From NCBI GenBank assembly GCA_007922195.1, contig ML681995.1, forward strand, positions 15,668,689 through 15,732,688: DNA of 64,000 nt. The letters are read 5' to 3'. This document shows, piece after piece, positions 1 to 11,075 of this stretch. Origin of the DNA: Podocnemis expansa (taxonomy: Eukaryota > Chordata > Testudines > Podocnemididae). The translations under genes were made by a program, and so were the position numbers. How positions within the stretch are numbered: position 1 is the stretch's first letter; each line of letters begins with the position of its first letter. The notes under the pieces were generated by a model. It was not told where the DNA came from, did not search any database, and saw only the letters and a program-made list of their open reading frames with translations.

Positions 1-1168
1 GTTCCCTAGCCATTGTATCTAGCCACTATAACATAATTATCTTCATCTAGTAATGATGATATTCAAATTTTAACATAGATTTCTAACCTCCATCCTGACC
101 TCATTAAGAGTAAAGGCAAATGTCTTAATGACTTCAATGGAAACAGGAGCCAGAGAACATATATAGTTCTGAGTCACCCAAAATGTGTGTTTGAGGGAAA
201 TTCAAAGCTAAAAAAATCCATTATCAATTGTGCAGCAATTATAATTATGGTTTCAATCTTTTTTCTATTGCAGAAATGATGAATGTGCTTTAAATGTGAA
301 TGTTTTCATATAAAAAAAAATGCAGAGGCTGTTTCAATCAGGCACAGAGCTGAATACTCCAACCCAGCCAAGTGTATTGAAACAGTGAAATAAATTCAAT
401 TCTCATTATTTCAATTTTTACATTTCTGGCACTTTAAAGATCCTGCAGTACCTTAATAATCTAAACAGGAGTGAGTTCCTAGGCAGGTTGGTGAGCTTGT
501 AACTGAAATTAAAATCCAGCACTGACAGATGACATTTTCCAATTAATAAACAGAAAATGAAAAGAACATTGAATTCATGGAAAATTTAGGATGAATTAAT
601 CACTGATTGGGAAAGAAAGCAAGAAAGAAACCAGGCACTGAGTGTGTGCGTTCATTAGACGGAAACATTTTGTCTGCTGTTGTGGTTTCTCTGTGGTAGT
701 AACTTCAGAATGAATTGAAATACAATAGAGTAACAATCACTTTGCTTTCACAAAGAAGAAATATGTTTTGTGTACTATTGGCAAAAATAAGAGTTGCACC
801 TTGAAATAATTACTTTACTCAACTGGGATCAAATTTTGCTCAGTTTCCTCATATGATTGCCTCTCTAGATGTTGATGGGATAGCCTATATGAATAACACA
901 AACAGGATTTATCCCTCCATGAGTCACTTGACATTCACAAAATAGTGAGACACTTGCCATAGATATGCAGCATCCGTCATATGTCTGCAGAGCTGTCTAT
1001 AACTAATCCTGGTTGATGCAAAGCCTTATAGCATGGGAACATCATTGCTAAAGTTATACCTCCTATCTCTAGAGCTATTCTGATTTGGTATTGGTAAATG
1101 AGACTGGGGACAGTCAGCCTCTTTATGTGTAAACCAAAATATATCTTTATCATATTGTGGAATGCCTC
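1..1168. other. No gene or repeat recognised
   Basis: AT-rich sequence with only short shadow ORFs. I see no splice-bounded coding block, RNA gene or recognisable repeat here. Confidence 0.5.
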
Positions 1169-1222
1169 TGTGTGTGTGTGTGTGTGTGTGTGTACATGCA
1201 TGCACACATGAGAGAGAGAGAG
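1169..1222. repeat. TG and AG microsatellites
   Basis: A (TG)n run at 1169-1193 is followed after a short spacer by an (AG)n run at 1211-1222. The His/Thr-rich minus-strand ORF over it is a by-product of the repeat. Confidence 0.9.
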
Positions 1223-1621
1223 ATGCTTAGTACTCTATGGCTAAACACCTTGGTGTTGTAGGTCATGTATAGAGGCACAGAGAAAAAATAATATTGCTTT
1301 AGCATGGCTCCAGCCATGTTTCCTCACTTCACTAGCTTCAGGAAGTATGTGCTCCAACCACTGCTGATGCTCCTGGCAGTAAGGTGGGATGCTCTTAAAT
1401 GGGTCACCCTTTGGAAGATGTCCTGGCTGCAGCTATCCCTAAAAAGTAAGTTAGCTATATAGTTAAAGAGTCGTATACAAATGAACATTAGATCTGCCTA
1501 TTTATTGTCATTCAATCTACATGAAAATTTCAAGCTTTTATTTTTAAAGGTCTCATTGTTCCCACTGTCCACATGTTTGCCTGGATTTAAAACCCATGAA
1601 TTCCAACATCAGAAGTGACAG

Positions 1622-2160
1622 TCATAGACTCTAAGATCAGAAGGGACCAATATGATTGTCTAGTTTGATCTCCTAATTTACACAATGCGGGCCATAGAGT
1701 TTTACCTATCCACTCCTGTAATAAGTCTTTAGCCTGTTATTGAAGTCCTTATGTTATGGTTTAAAGACTTTAAGGTACAGAAGTCCACCACCAAGAGAAT
1801 CATGTCCCATGCTACAGGGCAATGTGGAAAAATCGCAGCACCTCTGCCAATCTGCCCTCAGGGAAAATTTCTTCTCACCCCAACTATGGTGATCAGTTAA
1901 ACAGTGAGCATATGGGCAAGACTCACCAGCCAGACTCCCAACAAACAATTATCTGTAAAAACTCAGAACCTACCCCATCAAGTAAGCAACTTCAGGCCAT
2001 TGGTATATTTATCACAAATAGTCAAAGATCAGGCAACTGCCAAACTAGGTTGTCCCATCATACTGTTGCCTCCATAAATTTATTAAGCCCAGTCTCTAAC
2101 TTTTTTTTCCCCCATCCTAATAAGGGAGTTAGAGAGTTATAGAGGAAGGATGCCATTCTT
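1622..2160 (-). mobile_element. CR1 LINE 3' fragment
   Basis: Reads as the 3' untranslated part of a sauropsid CR1 in reverse orientation. The block beginning TCATAGACTCTAAGATCAGA followed by GAAGGGACC and the TCTAGTTTGATCTCCT stretch match the usual CR1 tail as I recall it. It is 5'-truncated and holds no useful coding sequence; the far boundary near 2160 is approximate. Confidence 0.7.
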
Positions 2161-3248
2161 TTGCTCTGGCCTTTTCTAAGAAAATAAATGTCCACAAGTC
2201 AATGTGTTTCCTTGCAGTTCGGCCACCACCCTATTCTCTTCTTCTCTGTTGGAACAAATGAATGGTACATAGTTAGACTCTGAAGCTGAGGACAAATCTT
2301 GAGAAATCATGCTGCCAAAGTTAGCTAGTAATTAGTAACCAACATGTTTTGAATTAGAGATGTGCCAATTGATTTAGAAGATATTTCAGCCCCAGAAAGC
2401 CTATGACTCACTAACCTGAGAATGAAGGAGATACTTTATCTCAAAAATCACTTTTTTTTTCTTTTATGGACAAATTGGGTCAGATACTGTACTCTTTGCT
2501 GAGTGTATTTTTGCAAGTGGAACGACCTTGGAAACTTTCCTTGTAGTTTTCTATTTTCCCAGCTTTGGAACATTAGTGTATGTCTAGTCACATAGAACTA
2601 TGGCACTTCAAGTGAACAAGACATAGTGTTTTTAAATATTCTACTGTCTGCTAGTTTTAAAAATGTTTGGAAACTTTTTATTGAACACCTGGCTTACAGT
2701 TCCTTTTGGTTATCTAACCAGCAATGCAGCCAATAAATGGAATGCTATGGGTCTCTGGCACAAGGACTGAACCATTTCATTTTTCTGGCTTGTTTGTTTG
2801 GTTCTGGTTTCATTTTCCCATTTCTAACTGGACAATAGTTCACAGGCCCAGACCTTTTGTAGGCAATGGAAGGGTGGAAGGCTGAATATTTCTTTCTCTC
2901 ATTCTCATATATTGCTGGTAGAATAAAATCTTATATAGTGCACAATTTTTGTAATTGCCAGGCCTGATTCTACTCCATTCTAAGCCCAACTCCCAATGAT
3001 TACAATGGGAGCTGGGTGTCAGTAAGCACTGTAGAACTGAAATGTTGTCTTTAATAAAGAAACAACTCTTCCTGCGAAACGTGTGTATGGTGGGCTTAAT
3101 CCTGCAGGGATTCTTCATGGAGTGCTCATGCTCACTGATATCGGTGGAAATCTACTCCTTGACCAGGCACCATCTGAAGTATAAACATAATACTTCCAGT
3201 TAGGGCAAGATGGGCACACAACTTCCATTTGAGACTTTGAGAATGTTC
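2161..3248. other. No gene or repeat recognised
   Basis: Unique-looking AT-rich sequence. No feature could be supported. Confidence 0.4.
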
Positions 3249-3251
3249 TTA

Positions 3252-3628
3252 GGGTATGTCTACACTGGAGGTTCTGTTAAGTCCACCTAAGAAGGTCAAC
3301 TTTAAGTTGACTTAGAGAGTCCACACTGAAAACTCCTGTTGATTGCCTTCATCCACACTGGCAGGAACTAGGTTGGCCTTCTTGGTGGCCAGGAACTCTG
3401 GGGCTGGAGACCAGTTAGGTCCACATAGGGCTTTCCCCTGTCTACATTGGCTTAAGCTGACTTAATAAGGTTGATTTAAGTGTTAAATCAACCTTAAGAT
3501 GTGGTGTTATTAAATTGACTTAAGAAAGTGATTAAGTTGACTTAATAAAAGCCAAGTGTGGCCACAGGAATCTGTAAGTTGACTTAACCTTCCTTAAGTC
3601 AACCTAAGGCTCCAGTGTAGTTGTACCC
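3252..3628. mobile_element. PIF/Harbinger-type MITE, AAGTCGACTT family
   Basis: A 377-nt non-autonomous element. It starts GGGTATGTCTACACTGGAG and ends with the near-inverse CTCCAGTGTAGTTGTACCC, and is flanked on both sides by TTA, the TWA duplication expected of PIF/Harbinger elements. The interior has alternating TTAAGTTGACTTAA-type palindromes. It is a sibling of the copy at 55162-55543: both carry the block around CCACACTGAAAACTCCTGTT and the CTGGTGGCCAGGAACTCTGG segment. No coding capacity. Confidence 0.8.
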
Positions 3629-3650
3629 TTAGTGTCTACAGGGGGCTGAG

Positions 3651-4577
3651 GGTATGTCTGCACTTCAGAAACTATACCAGCATAGCAATGTCCGCATAGA
3701 CCCACAGTGTAGATCAGAGGTTGGCAACCCCCAGCACATGTGCCAGATTTGGCACAAGGGCTGATCCTGAGCAGTACACAGCACTGCTCAGGCTATGCCG
3801 CTGGCCCCACCCCCAAGCATAGCCTGGAGAACAAGGCCAAAAGAGCTGGGGTGATGCGATGCCACTTGAGTGCCAGAGTGGTACAGCTCTGCCTGTGAGG
3901 CCATTGCTGCAGAGCTCAGTGCAGGGGGCTGACACAGCATGGCTTGGCTTGAGGGCCAGACCAGCATAGCATGGTGCGAATTAGGGGTCAGCATGGCTTG
4001 GCTCAAGGGCTGGCACAGCTCACCTCAGTGCAGGCGGACAGCTTGGCTCACCATGGGGATGTGGAGTGGAGTGATACAGCTCAGGGGCTGGCGTGGGTTG
4101 GCTGAGAGACTGGCTAGCCTTGGCACCAGGGGCCGGTGTTGCAAGGGGTCCAGGGTCAATTTGGCCCCACAGTGGAAGGGAGTGGGTCAGCTCAGCCCAT
4201 TCCACCCTGGGGGACCTCAGCCATGACCCCCCCTACACTCCAGAAACTCCACCTTCCCCCTCTCAACCCGGAGTCCCTGGCTCTGTCCCCATTTGGCCAT
4301 CCTCCCAGCACCTGCTGAGGATGCAGTGGGGGGAGCTAGTACAGGGGCTAGCAAAGGTTGTCCACCCATGGTGTAGAGGAAGCCTATATGGACAGAAGGT
4401 GTGTTGTTGTTGTTGTTTGTTGTTGTCAGTGTAGAAATACCACAAAGTTAGCTATTTTGGCCAAAGCCCTCTTCCATGAGCATAGCTATGTCTGCATTGA
4501 AAGTTATGTAGGCATAGCTATATCAGTCAATGACTGCACACTACTAACCAATATAACTTTTCAGTGTAGACCCAGCG
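3651..4577. mobile_element. MITE split by a nested hAT element
   Basis: The left end GGGTATGTCTGCACTTCAG and right end CAGTGTAGACCCAGC form imperfect inverted ends. The middle is interrupted by the hAT insertion at 3715-4370. Inner motifs such as CATAGCTATGTCTGCATTG lie to the right of the insertion. No clean target duplication was found, so the termini are approximate. Confidence 0.55.
3715..4370. mobile_element. hAT non-autonomous element
   Basis: A 656-nt element starting CAGAGGTTGGCAACC and ending GGTTGTCCACCCATG; 11 of 15 terminal positions pair as an inverted repeat. It is flanked by 8-nt GTGTAGAT (3707-3714) and GTGTAGAG (4371-4378), a 7/8 target duplication. The interior is GC-rich with repeated GCATGGCTTGGCT-like units and no transposase. 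The several overlapping ORFs here are shadows of that composition. Confidence 0.8.
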
Positions 4578-5250
4578 TAAGTGATATAGTAACAAAGACC
4601 TCTTGAACTCTGAACATGCTCATGTTGCTTCTGAGCACAACTTGTACTGAATTAGTCCCAGTGATCAAGGGTTAAAGTAGGCTGGAACGTGGAGGAAAGC
4701 CATTCCAGAGCTCACTATTTTTAGGGGTTCAGTGTTCCAGGGCTCCTAAAAATAGAAAATAGACCCAGAATGCTGTGTTCTGGGGCCCACCATTGAAAAA
4801 TAGTAGGCTCCAGAACACAGCCTTACACTTCCATGTTCTATTTTTAAGGTCTCAAATGCTGGGCCCCTAAAGATAGCAGGCCCTGGAGCAGCGCTCCCTG
4901 GCGTTCTGGAAGGCAGGGGAGGGGGTGGGACCAGGGGCATTCCTGGGCAGGGCTCAAGCCCTGCCACAAACCCCTCCCCTTCCAGGCCCTGCCCCAACCT
5001 GGCGCCTGCAGATGTGCTGTTGCTCTCACCCAGGGCCTACCGCCCCCACCTCCCGAGCCATGCTGATGCTGTAGGTAAGTGCGGGGGTGGCCTAGTTCAT
5101 GTTGGGGGAGTATTGGGGGCAGGGGGTGGGGTGCTGCCACGTGGGGGTGCAGGAGCTGGGATCTGGGGGCCCACTCATGCAGGAGAGGGCCCACCCATGC
5201 AGGGGGCACCAGCATGGGAGCATTCTGGGGCCCCCCAAATTAGACATTAA
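4578..5250. other. GC-rich block with internal inverted repeats, unassigned
   Basis: Between 4715 and 4870 the motif CTATTTTTAGGGG and its complement recur several times. From about 4880 to 5245 the sequence is strongly GC-rich and purine/pyrimidine skewed. It resembles the inside of a decayed DNA transposon but I could not find paired ends with a duplication. ORFs in several frames look compositional. Confidence 0.35.
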
Positions 5251-6470
5251 CCCCTGCCGGTGATTGATGGAATTTGTGCTCTTAAGGCACTTAAAGGCTT
5301 TTGACAAACCTATCCTGCCTCTACTTCTGGTCATACAGACATCCAGTTTACAGGGACAGTTGTGGTAAGAAGGCCTACAAATTAAACATGCCCTTGAGCA
5401 AGCATTTTTTATTAAAAACTCAAAATATTTTTTGGCATTTTTATGAGCAGTGTTATTGGGGGGAGATTTTTATTTTCTAAGTCCAATAATCAAGATTCAC
5501 ATTTTGTTCTGCATGTGGTGGAGTTAGCAGATCGCCTTTTTTTTTTTGCTCACAAGTATCCATCTTGGTAGTTGACACTTTGATTTTTGCAGTGACTGCC
5601 ATGAGAGGTTGTAGTTAGAGAAATGAGAGGTGATCTCCCAAGTGTCTTGGACCATACCTAAAGAGGGCTTTGAATATCAAGACAGAAACCTTGAGTTTTC
5701 CTTTGTTTTGTGTTACAATTGCATAATGTCTGAAAAGAGATTAATCAGATTTCAAAATTAACACAATTTTAGAGGGAGCAAGAGTAAAAACTACAATGGA
5801 TGTTAGTTGTTCAAATATTTAAGGACCTGTAACCTAACTATGTGTCCTAAATTTGAAATCTCATCCAAGCAGTTGAGAGAAGAATTCCATTTGGTGCTGT
5901 TGGTATGATTTTCAATTTGTGCACATATTCATTTTGCTTATTCTATGCCAGGTCTTCAACTAACCTAAATTAGCATTGTTTCCATTGATGTCAATGGAAA
6001 TATGCCAATTTATATTAGCTGAAGATTTGCCACTCTCTATTTTATTCCTGCTTTTAAAATTCTTTTATAAATAGCTTGAATCCTCTTGTGACAGTTGCAA
6101 ATATAAGCAAAATGTTCACTGATCATATAGGAATTCCATTTTGCAAGCTATTGAGTAGAGTTAGAAATATGACTTTATAGAATAAAAAATCTTAGATTTT
6201 TTTTGTTTCAAAATGACTTTTAAATATGAAATTAGGGGTGTTTTTTTAAGTAAACATAAACAGAAGGTCAACATCAGAATAAAGCAACTTGATTTTATCC
6301 AAATGAATTATTTTCTGGAATTTCATTTCACAGGAATTTTGTTTTAAATTCCATTTCAGACTGGGGACAAACAAACAAACAAATTGAAGAATTTCTGTGA
6401 AACAAACAAACCCAGTTCCTGTTGAGATCTAGTACTGAATGTCTTGTGCAGAATTCTTAGCTCCCATTAA
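5251..6470. other. No gene or repeat recognised
   Basis: AT-rich sequence without identifiable features. Confidence 0.4.
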
Positions 6471-6471
6471 T

Positions 6472-6675
6472 CCTGTGGCATTTAAAGACTAACAGATTTA
6501 TTTATTGCATGAGCTTTCATGGGAGAAAATTCCACTTCTTCAAAGCGTCTGTCAAAGTGGGATTTTCTCCCACAAAAGCTCATGCGATAAATAAACCTGT
6601 TAGTCTTGAAGTGCCACAAGACTCCTTGCTTCTTTTGCTGAACTAAACGAACATGGCTGCCCCTTTAGAACTTGG
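6472..6675. mobile_element. Penelope-like element tail pair, head to head
   Basis: About 70 nt of PLE tail in minus orientation (TTTAAAGACTAACAGATTT, then GAGCTTTCATGGGAGAAAA) meet a second tail in plus orientation (TTTTCTCCCACAAAAGCTCA ... TGTTAGTCTTGAAGTGCCAC). The result is a hairpin-like inverted repeat around 6541-6560. The right arm continues into the terminal ATGGCTGCCCCTTTAGAACT, which matches, in reverse, the outer end of the PLE pair at 28.9 kb. Confidence 0.8.
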
Positions 6676-7084
6676 CTAAATACTTTATATCAGTTGGCTA
6701 GATACTCTCACATTGTGACAGAGCTCTAACTATAGTACTCTTGTTACTCAGGTTCCTTAAATAAAGAATAGGCTGCTGGTTTAACTGGAGCAAATCAACC
6801 TGTTTCAAACTGGGATTACTGATACTTTGTGGTAATTGCTTGGAGTAGGGAGGCAATTGACTCAGGAACTGGGATGATATGTAACTGTGAGGAACAGGAA
6901 GCAGGGAAGAACTCAGGGGGTGGTCTGGGAAGGGAAAACAATAGCTGTGTGGAGGTCTCCTCTTTCGGGATACATGTGCTACATCTTGTCCTGTTTGGAA
7001 ACCAGGGATTAAAGATATGTGTTCTGGATGAGAAACATACTGGGTGTGTTTGTGACTGGGATCCTGTGAAAACAGGCTAGGCTG
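6676..7084. other. No gene or repeat recognised
   Basis: No supportable feature. ORFs on both strands overlap and lack domain signals. Confidence 0.4.
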
Positions 7085-7445
7085 TGCAGTACAGAGGCAT
7101 TGCTGGCACCTGCCACACGGGGCCCGTGCCCCAAATCCTGGCGCCAGTGCCCCAGGTCCTGGCAGGGCTCCTGCCTCTCCCAGTCTCCAGCTAGATCTGG
7201 CCAGAGATTTGGGTCCTGGCTGCCTACAGCAGCAGCGGCCACCTCTGGCTCCTTCTGGCCTCTTCCTAGGCCAGGCGGCCCCTCGGCCATGGGTGCCACT
7301 CTCCACCCTGTCCCCAGCCAGGGGCGTGGCCTGCAGTCAGGGAGCAGGGCCTGGGCCAGTGCCCCGGTCCTTCCCCAGGGCAGCAACACTCTTTGTGCAG
7401 TGCCCTGGGTAGCTGAATGGCTGCCCTATGGCACACTGCCTTAAA
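7085..7445. other. GC-rich block, unassigned
   Basis: Abrupt shift to C/G-rich sequence with CCCAGGTCCTGGCAGG-like internal repeats. The edges are sharp, suggesting an inserted element, but no convincing terminal repeats or duplication were found. The long minus-strand ORF spanning 6698-7306 crosses the composition boundary and is not credible as a gene. Confidence 0.3.
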
Positions 7446-7869
7446 TGCTTGTGAATTATCAGTCAAAACTTAACTCTGTTTGCAGCTGTTCTGTCAATAA
7501 ATTCCCTAAATAACTAGTTTGTAGCTTATTTGCCAAATGTCCAGCATGATTATTCAGCATCTGACATTCAAAATTTGAGGTGTTCTGACAGGACGTTGTC
7601 ACAAACAAGGTCCAGAAACCCCCTGGGTGAATGGAAGGTCTGAACCACAAACAGCAAGCAGTTGAATCAATCCATGTTGCACACTGATATTGTACAATGA
7701 AAGAGTATTAAGTCATCACTTCTGGCAGCAGGCAATGCTCCACCCATCCTCCCCTCACACTCTCCATTGTGGTGGAGAACTCTTATGTGGCACTAGAGAT
7801 GAGGGATGAGGTGCAAGAGGAGAATCCATGACCCCTGAGGCTGAGAGGATCACATAAACCACACCCGGG

Positions 7870-8395
7870 AAGAAATATAGGGTTGTGGTGGTTGGGGACT
7901 TGTTTCTGAAGGGGATGGAAGCAGTCATCTGTCACCCTGACAAGGCCTCCCGGCACGTATGCTGCCTGCCAGGAGCCCATATCCAAGACATAATGGATGA
8001 ATTCTCAAGAATCATCTGTTCTTCTGACTACTGACTACTCATGCTACTCATCCATGTGAGAACCAATGATACTGCAAGAGATGATCCTCGGCAGATAAAA
8101 GGGAGCACGGGTGGAGGAGTTTGGTGCACAGGTGGTGCTCTCCTCGATCTTTCTGGTCAAGCATAGGGGCTTGGAAAGAGACAGATGCATCCTGGAGGTA
8201 AATGCGTGGCTGCAAAGATGGTCTCATCAGGAGGGCTTTGGCTTCCTTGACCATGGAATGCTGTTCCAGGAAGAAGGACTGGCTAGCAGGGATTGACTCC
8301 ACCTGTCAAGTAAGGGAAAGAGCATATTTGGATGTCAACTGGCTAACCTAGCGAAGAGTGCTTTAAACTAGGTTTGAAGGGGAAGGACACCAAAA
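7870..8395 (+). pseudogene. CR1 ORF1 (SGNH/GDSL esterase domain), decayed
   Basis: Conceptual translation in shifting frames gives RVVVVGDLFLKGMEAVIC, then CCLPGAHIQDI, LLIHVRTNDTA and FLDHGM, which is the order of blocks of the lipolytic esterase domain in CR1 ORF1. The esterase acts in the retrotransposon's own replication; its exact substrate is not settled. Here the nucleophile serine of the GDS block is leucine (GDL; TTG could arise from TCG by CpG decay) and the GTND block reads RTND, so the enzyme is dead. In-frame stops also occur, one in the linker after the GDL block and one near the C-terminus. Block order is seen directly; family identity is from established CR1 structure. Confidence 0.75.
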
Positions 8396-8649
8396 CCCAC
8401 AGGTAAGTTACAATGAGGGAGACCTGGGGGTAGAGATGGAACTAGGGGGTGCAGGGACTGTAACGGCAGGGATAATAGAGAGAGTAATCGGAACTGGGGT
8501 GGGGGTGGGGGAATCAAATCATTGTCTTAAGTGTCCTAATGAAGCCCTAATACCTGAAGTGAGTGGGGAAGGAGGACACCAGGAAAAAATGCAAGGAGGA
8601 AGGTACAACAGGGGAGATAATCACAGAGGAAAGTAGGAAAATTGGCCTG

Positions 8650-10762
8650 GTATTTTAGGTGCCTGTACACAAATTCGAGCAGCCTGGCAAACAAGCAGAA
8701 AGAATTGGTAGTGCTGGCACAGACAGGTAACTATAATGTAATTGGAATAACAGAGAAGTGATGGAATAGCTTGCATGACTGGAGCTCTGCCATCGATGGG
8801 TATAAATTGTTCAGGAAGGACAAGCCAGGAAAGAAGAGGTAAAGGTGCAGCACTATATCTAAAATTGTTGTATGACTGCTCAGGGCTCCACTACGAAAGT
8901 TGAAACAAGTTGGTTGAAAATCTGTGGGTTAAGTTTAGAGGGAAGTGCAACAAAGGGGATGTTGTGGTGAGAGTCTGCTACAGACCACCGGACCAGAAAA
9001 AGGAAGTAGATGAAGCATTTTATGGACAACTAGCAGAAGTTTCCAGATCACAGGCCCTCATTCTCACGGGGGATTCCAATTATCCTGACATTGCTGGGAG
9101 GGCAATACAGCAGTACACGGACAATCCAGGAAGTTTTTGGAGAGTGTTGAAGACAACTTCCTGGTACAAATGCTAGAGGAACCAGACAGAGGCCTTGCAC
9201 CTCTCAACCTGCTTCTAAAAAACGGAGAAGAATTGATAGGGGAAGTAAAAGTGAATAGCAACCTAGGCAGCAGTAGTCATGAGATGGTATAGTTCAGAAT
9301 GAAAGGAAGAAAGGAAAGAAGCAAAACACAAACCCTGGACCTCAGAAAAGTAGATTCTGGCTCCCTCAGGGAACTAATAAGCAGGATGCCATGGGAGGCT
9401 GATCTGAAGGGAAAGGTATCCAAGAGAGTTGGCTGTATTTTAAAGAAACACTGCTAAGAGCACAGGAAAATATCATACCAATGTGCAGAAGGAAGAGAAA
9501 ATGTGGAAGGTACCCAGCATGGCTTAGCAGAGAACTCTGCGGTGAGCTGAAACATAAAAAGAAAGCTCATAAGAAGTGAAAGCTTGGACAGATGACTGGG
9601 GAGGCATATAAAGATATTGCTTGAGCCTGCAGAAATAAAATCAGAAAGGCCAAAAGGCAATTGGAGTTGCAGCTAGCAAGGGATGTGAAGGATAACAGGA
9701 AGGGGTTCTACAAGTATATCAATAACAAGAAGAGGATCAGGGATGGTGTAGCTCGCTTACTGAATGGGAAAGGTATCCTCATGGTGGATGATGCGGAAAT
9801 GGCTGAAGTACTCAGTGCTTTCTTTACTTCAGTCTTCACAGGCAGGGTCAGCTCCCAGGCGACTGCAGTGGGGAACACAGAATGGAGAGAAGGAGAGCAG
9901 CCCATGGTGATGAATGGTCAGGTTAGTGACTATTTAAAGAAGTTAGATGTGCAGAAGTCTATGGGGCCAGATGAACTACATGCAGTGGTGCTGAGGGAGT
10001 TGTCCAGTGGGACTGCAGAGCCACTGGCCATTATCTTTGAAAACTCATGGCAAATGTGGCAGGTCCCAGAGGATTGGAAGAAGGCTGATATAGTGCCTAT
10101 ATTCAAGAAAGGGAAAAAGGAGGATCCAGGGAACTACAGACCAGTCAGCCTCACCTCAATCCCTGGAAAAAATCATGGAGCAAGTCCTCAAAGGAACCAT
10201 CCTGAAAGACTTGGAGGAAAATAGTGTGATCAGGAATAGTCAGCATGGATTCACCAAGGGGAAATCATGCCTGACCAACCTGATTGCCTTCTATGATGAA
10301 ATGGCTGGATTTCTGGGTGCAGGGATAGCTGTTGATTTGATATACCTCTACTTTAGCAAGGCTTTTGATGTGGTTTCTTACAGAATTCTCATCAGAAAGT
10401 TAAGGAAGTATGGGTTGGATAAGTGGACTGTAAGGTGGATAGAAAACTGGCTAGATCAACAGGCTCAGAGGGTAGGAATCAATGGCTCAATGTGTAGTTG
10501 GCAACTAGTAACGAGTGGACTGCCCCAGGGGTCGGTCTTGGGGCCTGTTCTGTTCAACATCTTAATTAACATTCTTGATGATGAGATAGGGATAGATTGC
10601 ACGTTCAGTAAGTTCATGGATGACACCAAGCTGGGGGGAATGGTGGACAGGCTGGAGGGCAGGGACAAGATTCAGGAAGAGATACACAAATTGGAGCAGT
10701 GGGCCAAAAGAAATCTCATGTGGTTGAACAAGGACAAGTGCAAAGTCTGGCACTTAGGATGA
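8650..10762 (+). pseudogene. CR1 ORF2 (AP endonuclease + reverse transcriptase), decayed
   Basis: ORF2 nicks the target and copies CR1 RNA into it. The endonuclease part is visible at 8910-9176, with VCYRPPDQKKEVDEAFY and LTGDSNYPDI (normally GDFNHPDI), followed in another frame by an SSSHEMV block (normally SDHE). The RT runs 9661-10224 (NNKKRIRDGV, MGPDELHAVVLREL, PEDWKKADIVPIFKKG, NYRPVSLTSIPGK) and continues after a frameshift near an A-run at about 10166 into 10175-10762 ([40 protein letters not shown]). The catalytic FADD box at 10613-10624 reads FMDD. Cysteine/histidine residues upstream of the RT are lost to frame breaks. Not functional. Confidence 0.85.
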
Positions 10763-11075
10763 AAAAACCCCACACACTGCTACAGGCTGGGGACTGATCA
10801 GCTAAACAGCAGTACCATAGAAAAGGACCTTGGGGCTATGGTGGATGGGAAGTTGGATATGAGTCAAGAGTGTGCTCTTGGTGCCAAAAAGGCTAATGGC
10901 ATTTTAGGCTGTATCAGTAGAAGTGTTGCCAGCAGATCGAGGGGTGTGATTATTTCCCTCCATTTGGCACTGGTGAGGCTGCATCTGAAATTCTATGTTC
11001 TGTTTTGGGCTCCACACTACAAAAATAGATGTGGACTGGTAGGCTTGTTACAGGTAAATGTACTGTGATGAGTGT

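Larger units (their letters stand above)
7690..11075 (+). mobile_element. CR1 LINE, near full coding length, 3' end missing
   Basis: A 3.4-kb CR1 in plus orientation with ORF1 esterase remnants (about 7870-8395), the ORF2 endonuclease remnant (about 8650-9300) and the reverse transcriptase (9661-10762). After the conserved post-RT segment GGGCTCCACACTACAAAAAT the similarity stops near 11045, without the CR1 3' tail and its terminal octamer repeats. The companion copies at 55.7 and 59.7 kb do reach their 3' ends. Exact 5' start is uncertain. Confidence 0.85.

Noticed and set aside
977..1207. ORF starting with His-Thr repeats
   Set aside because: Product of the TG microsatellite.
6698..7306. 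202-codon minus-strand ORF
   Set aside because: It crosses a sharp composition boundary at about 7085 and has no domain; probably chance plus GC-rich repeat.
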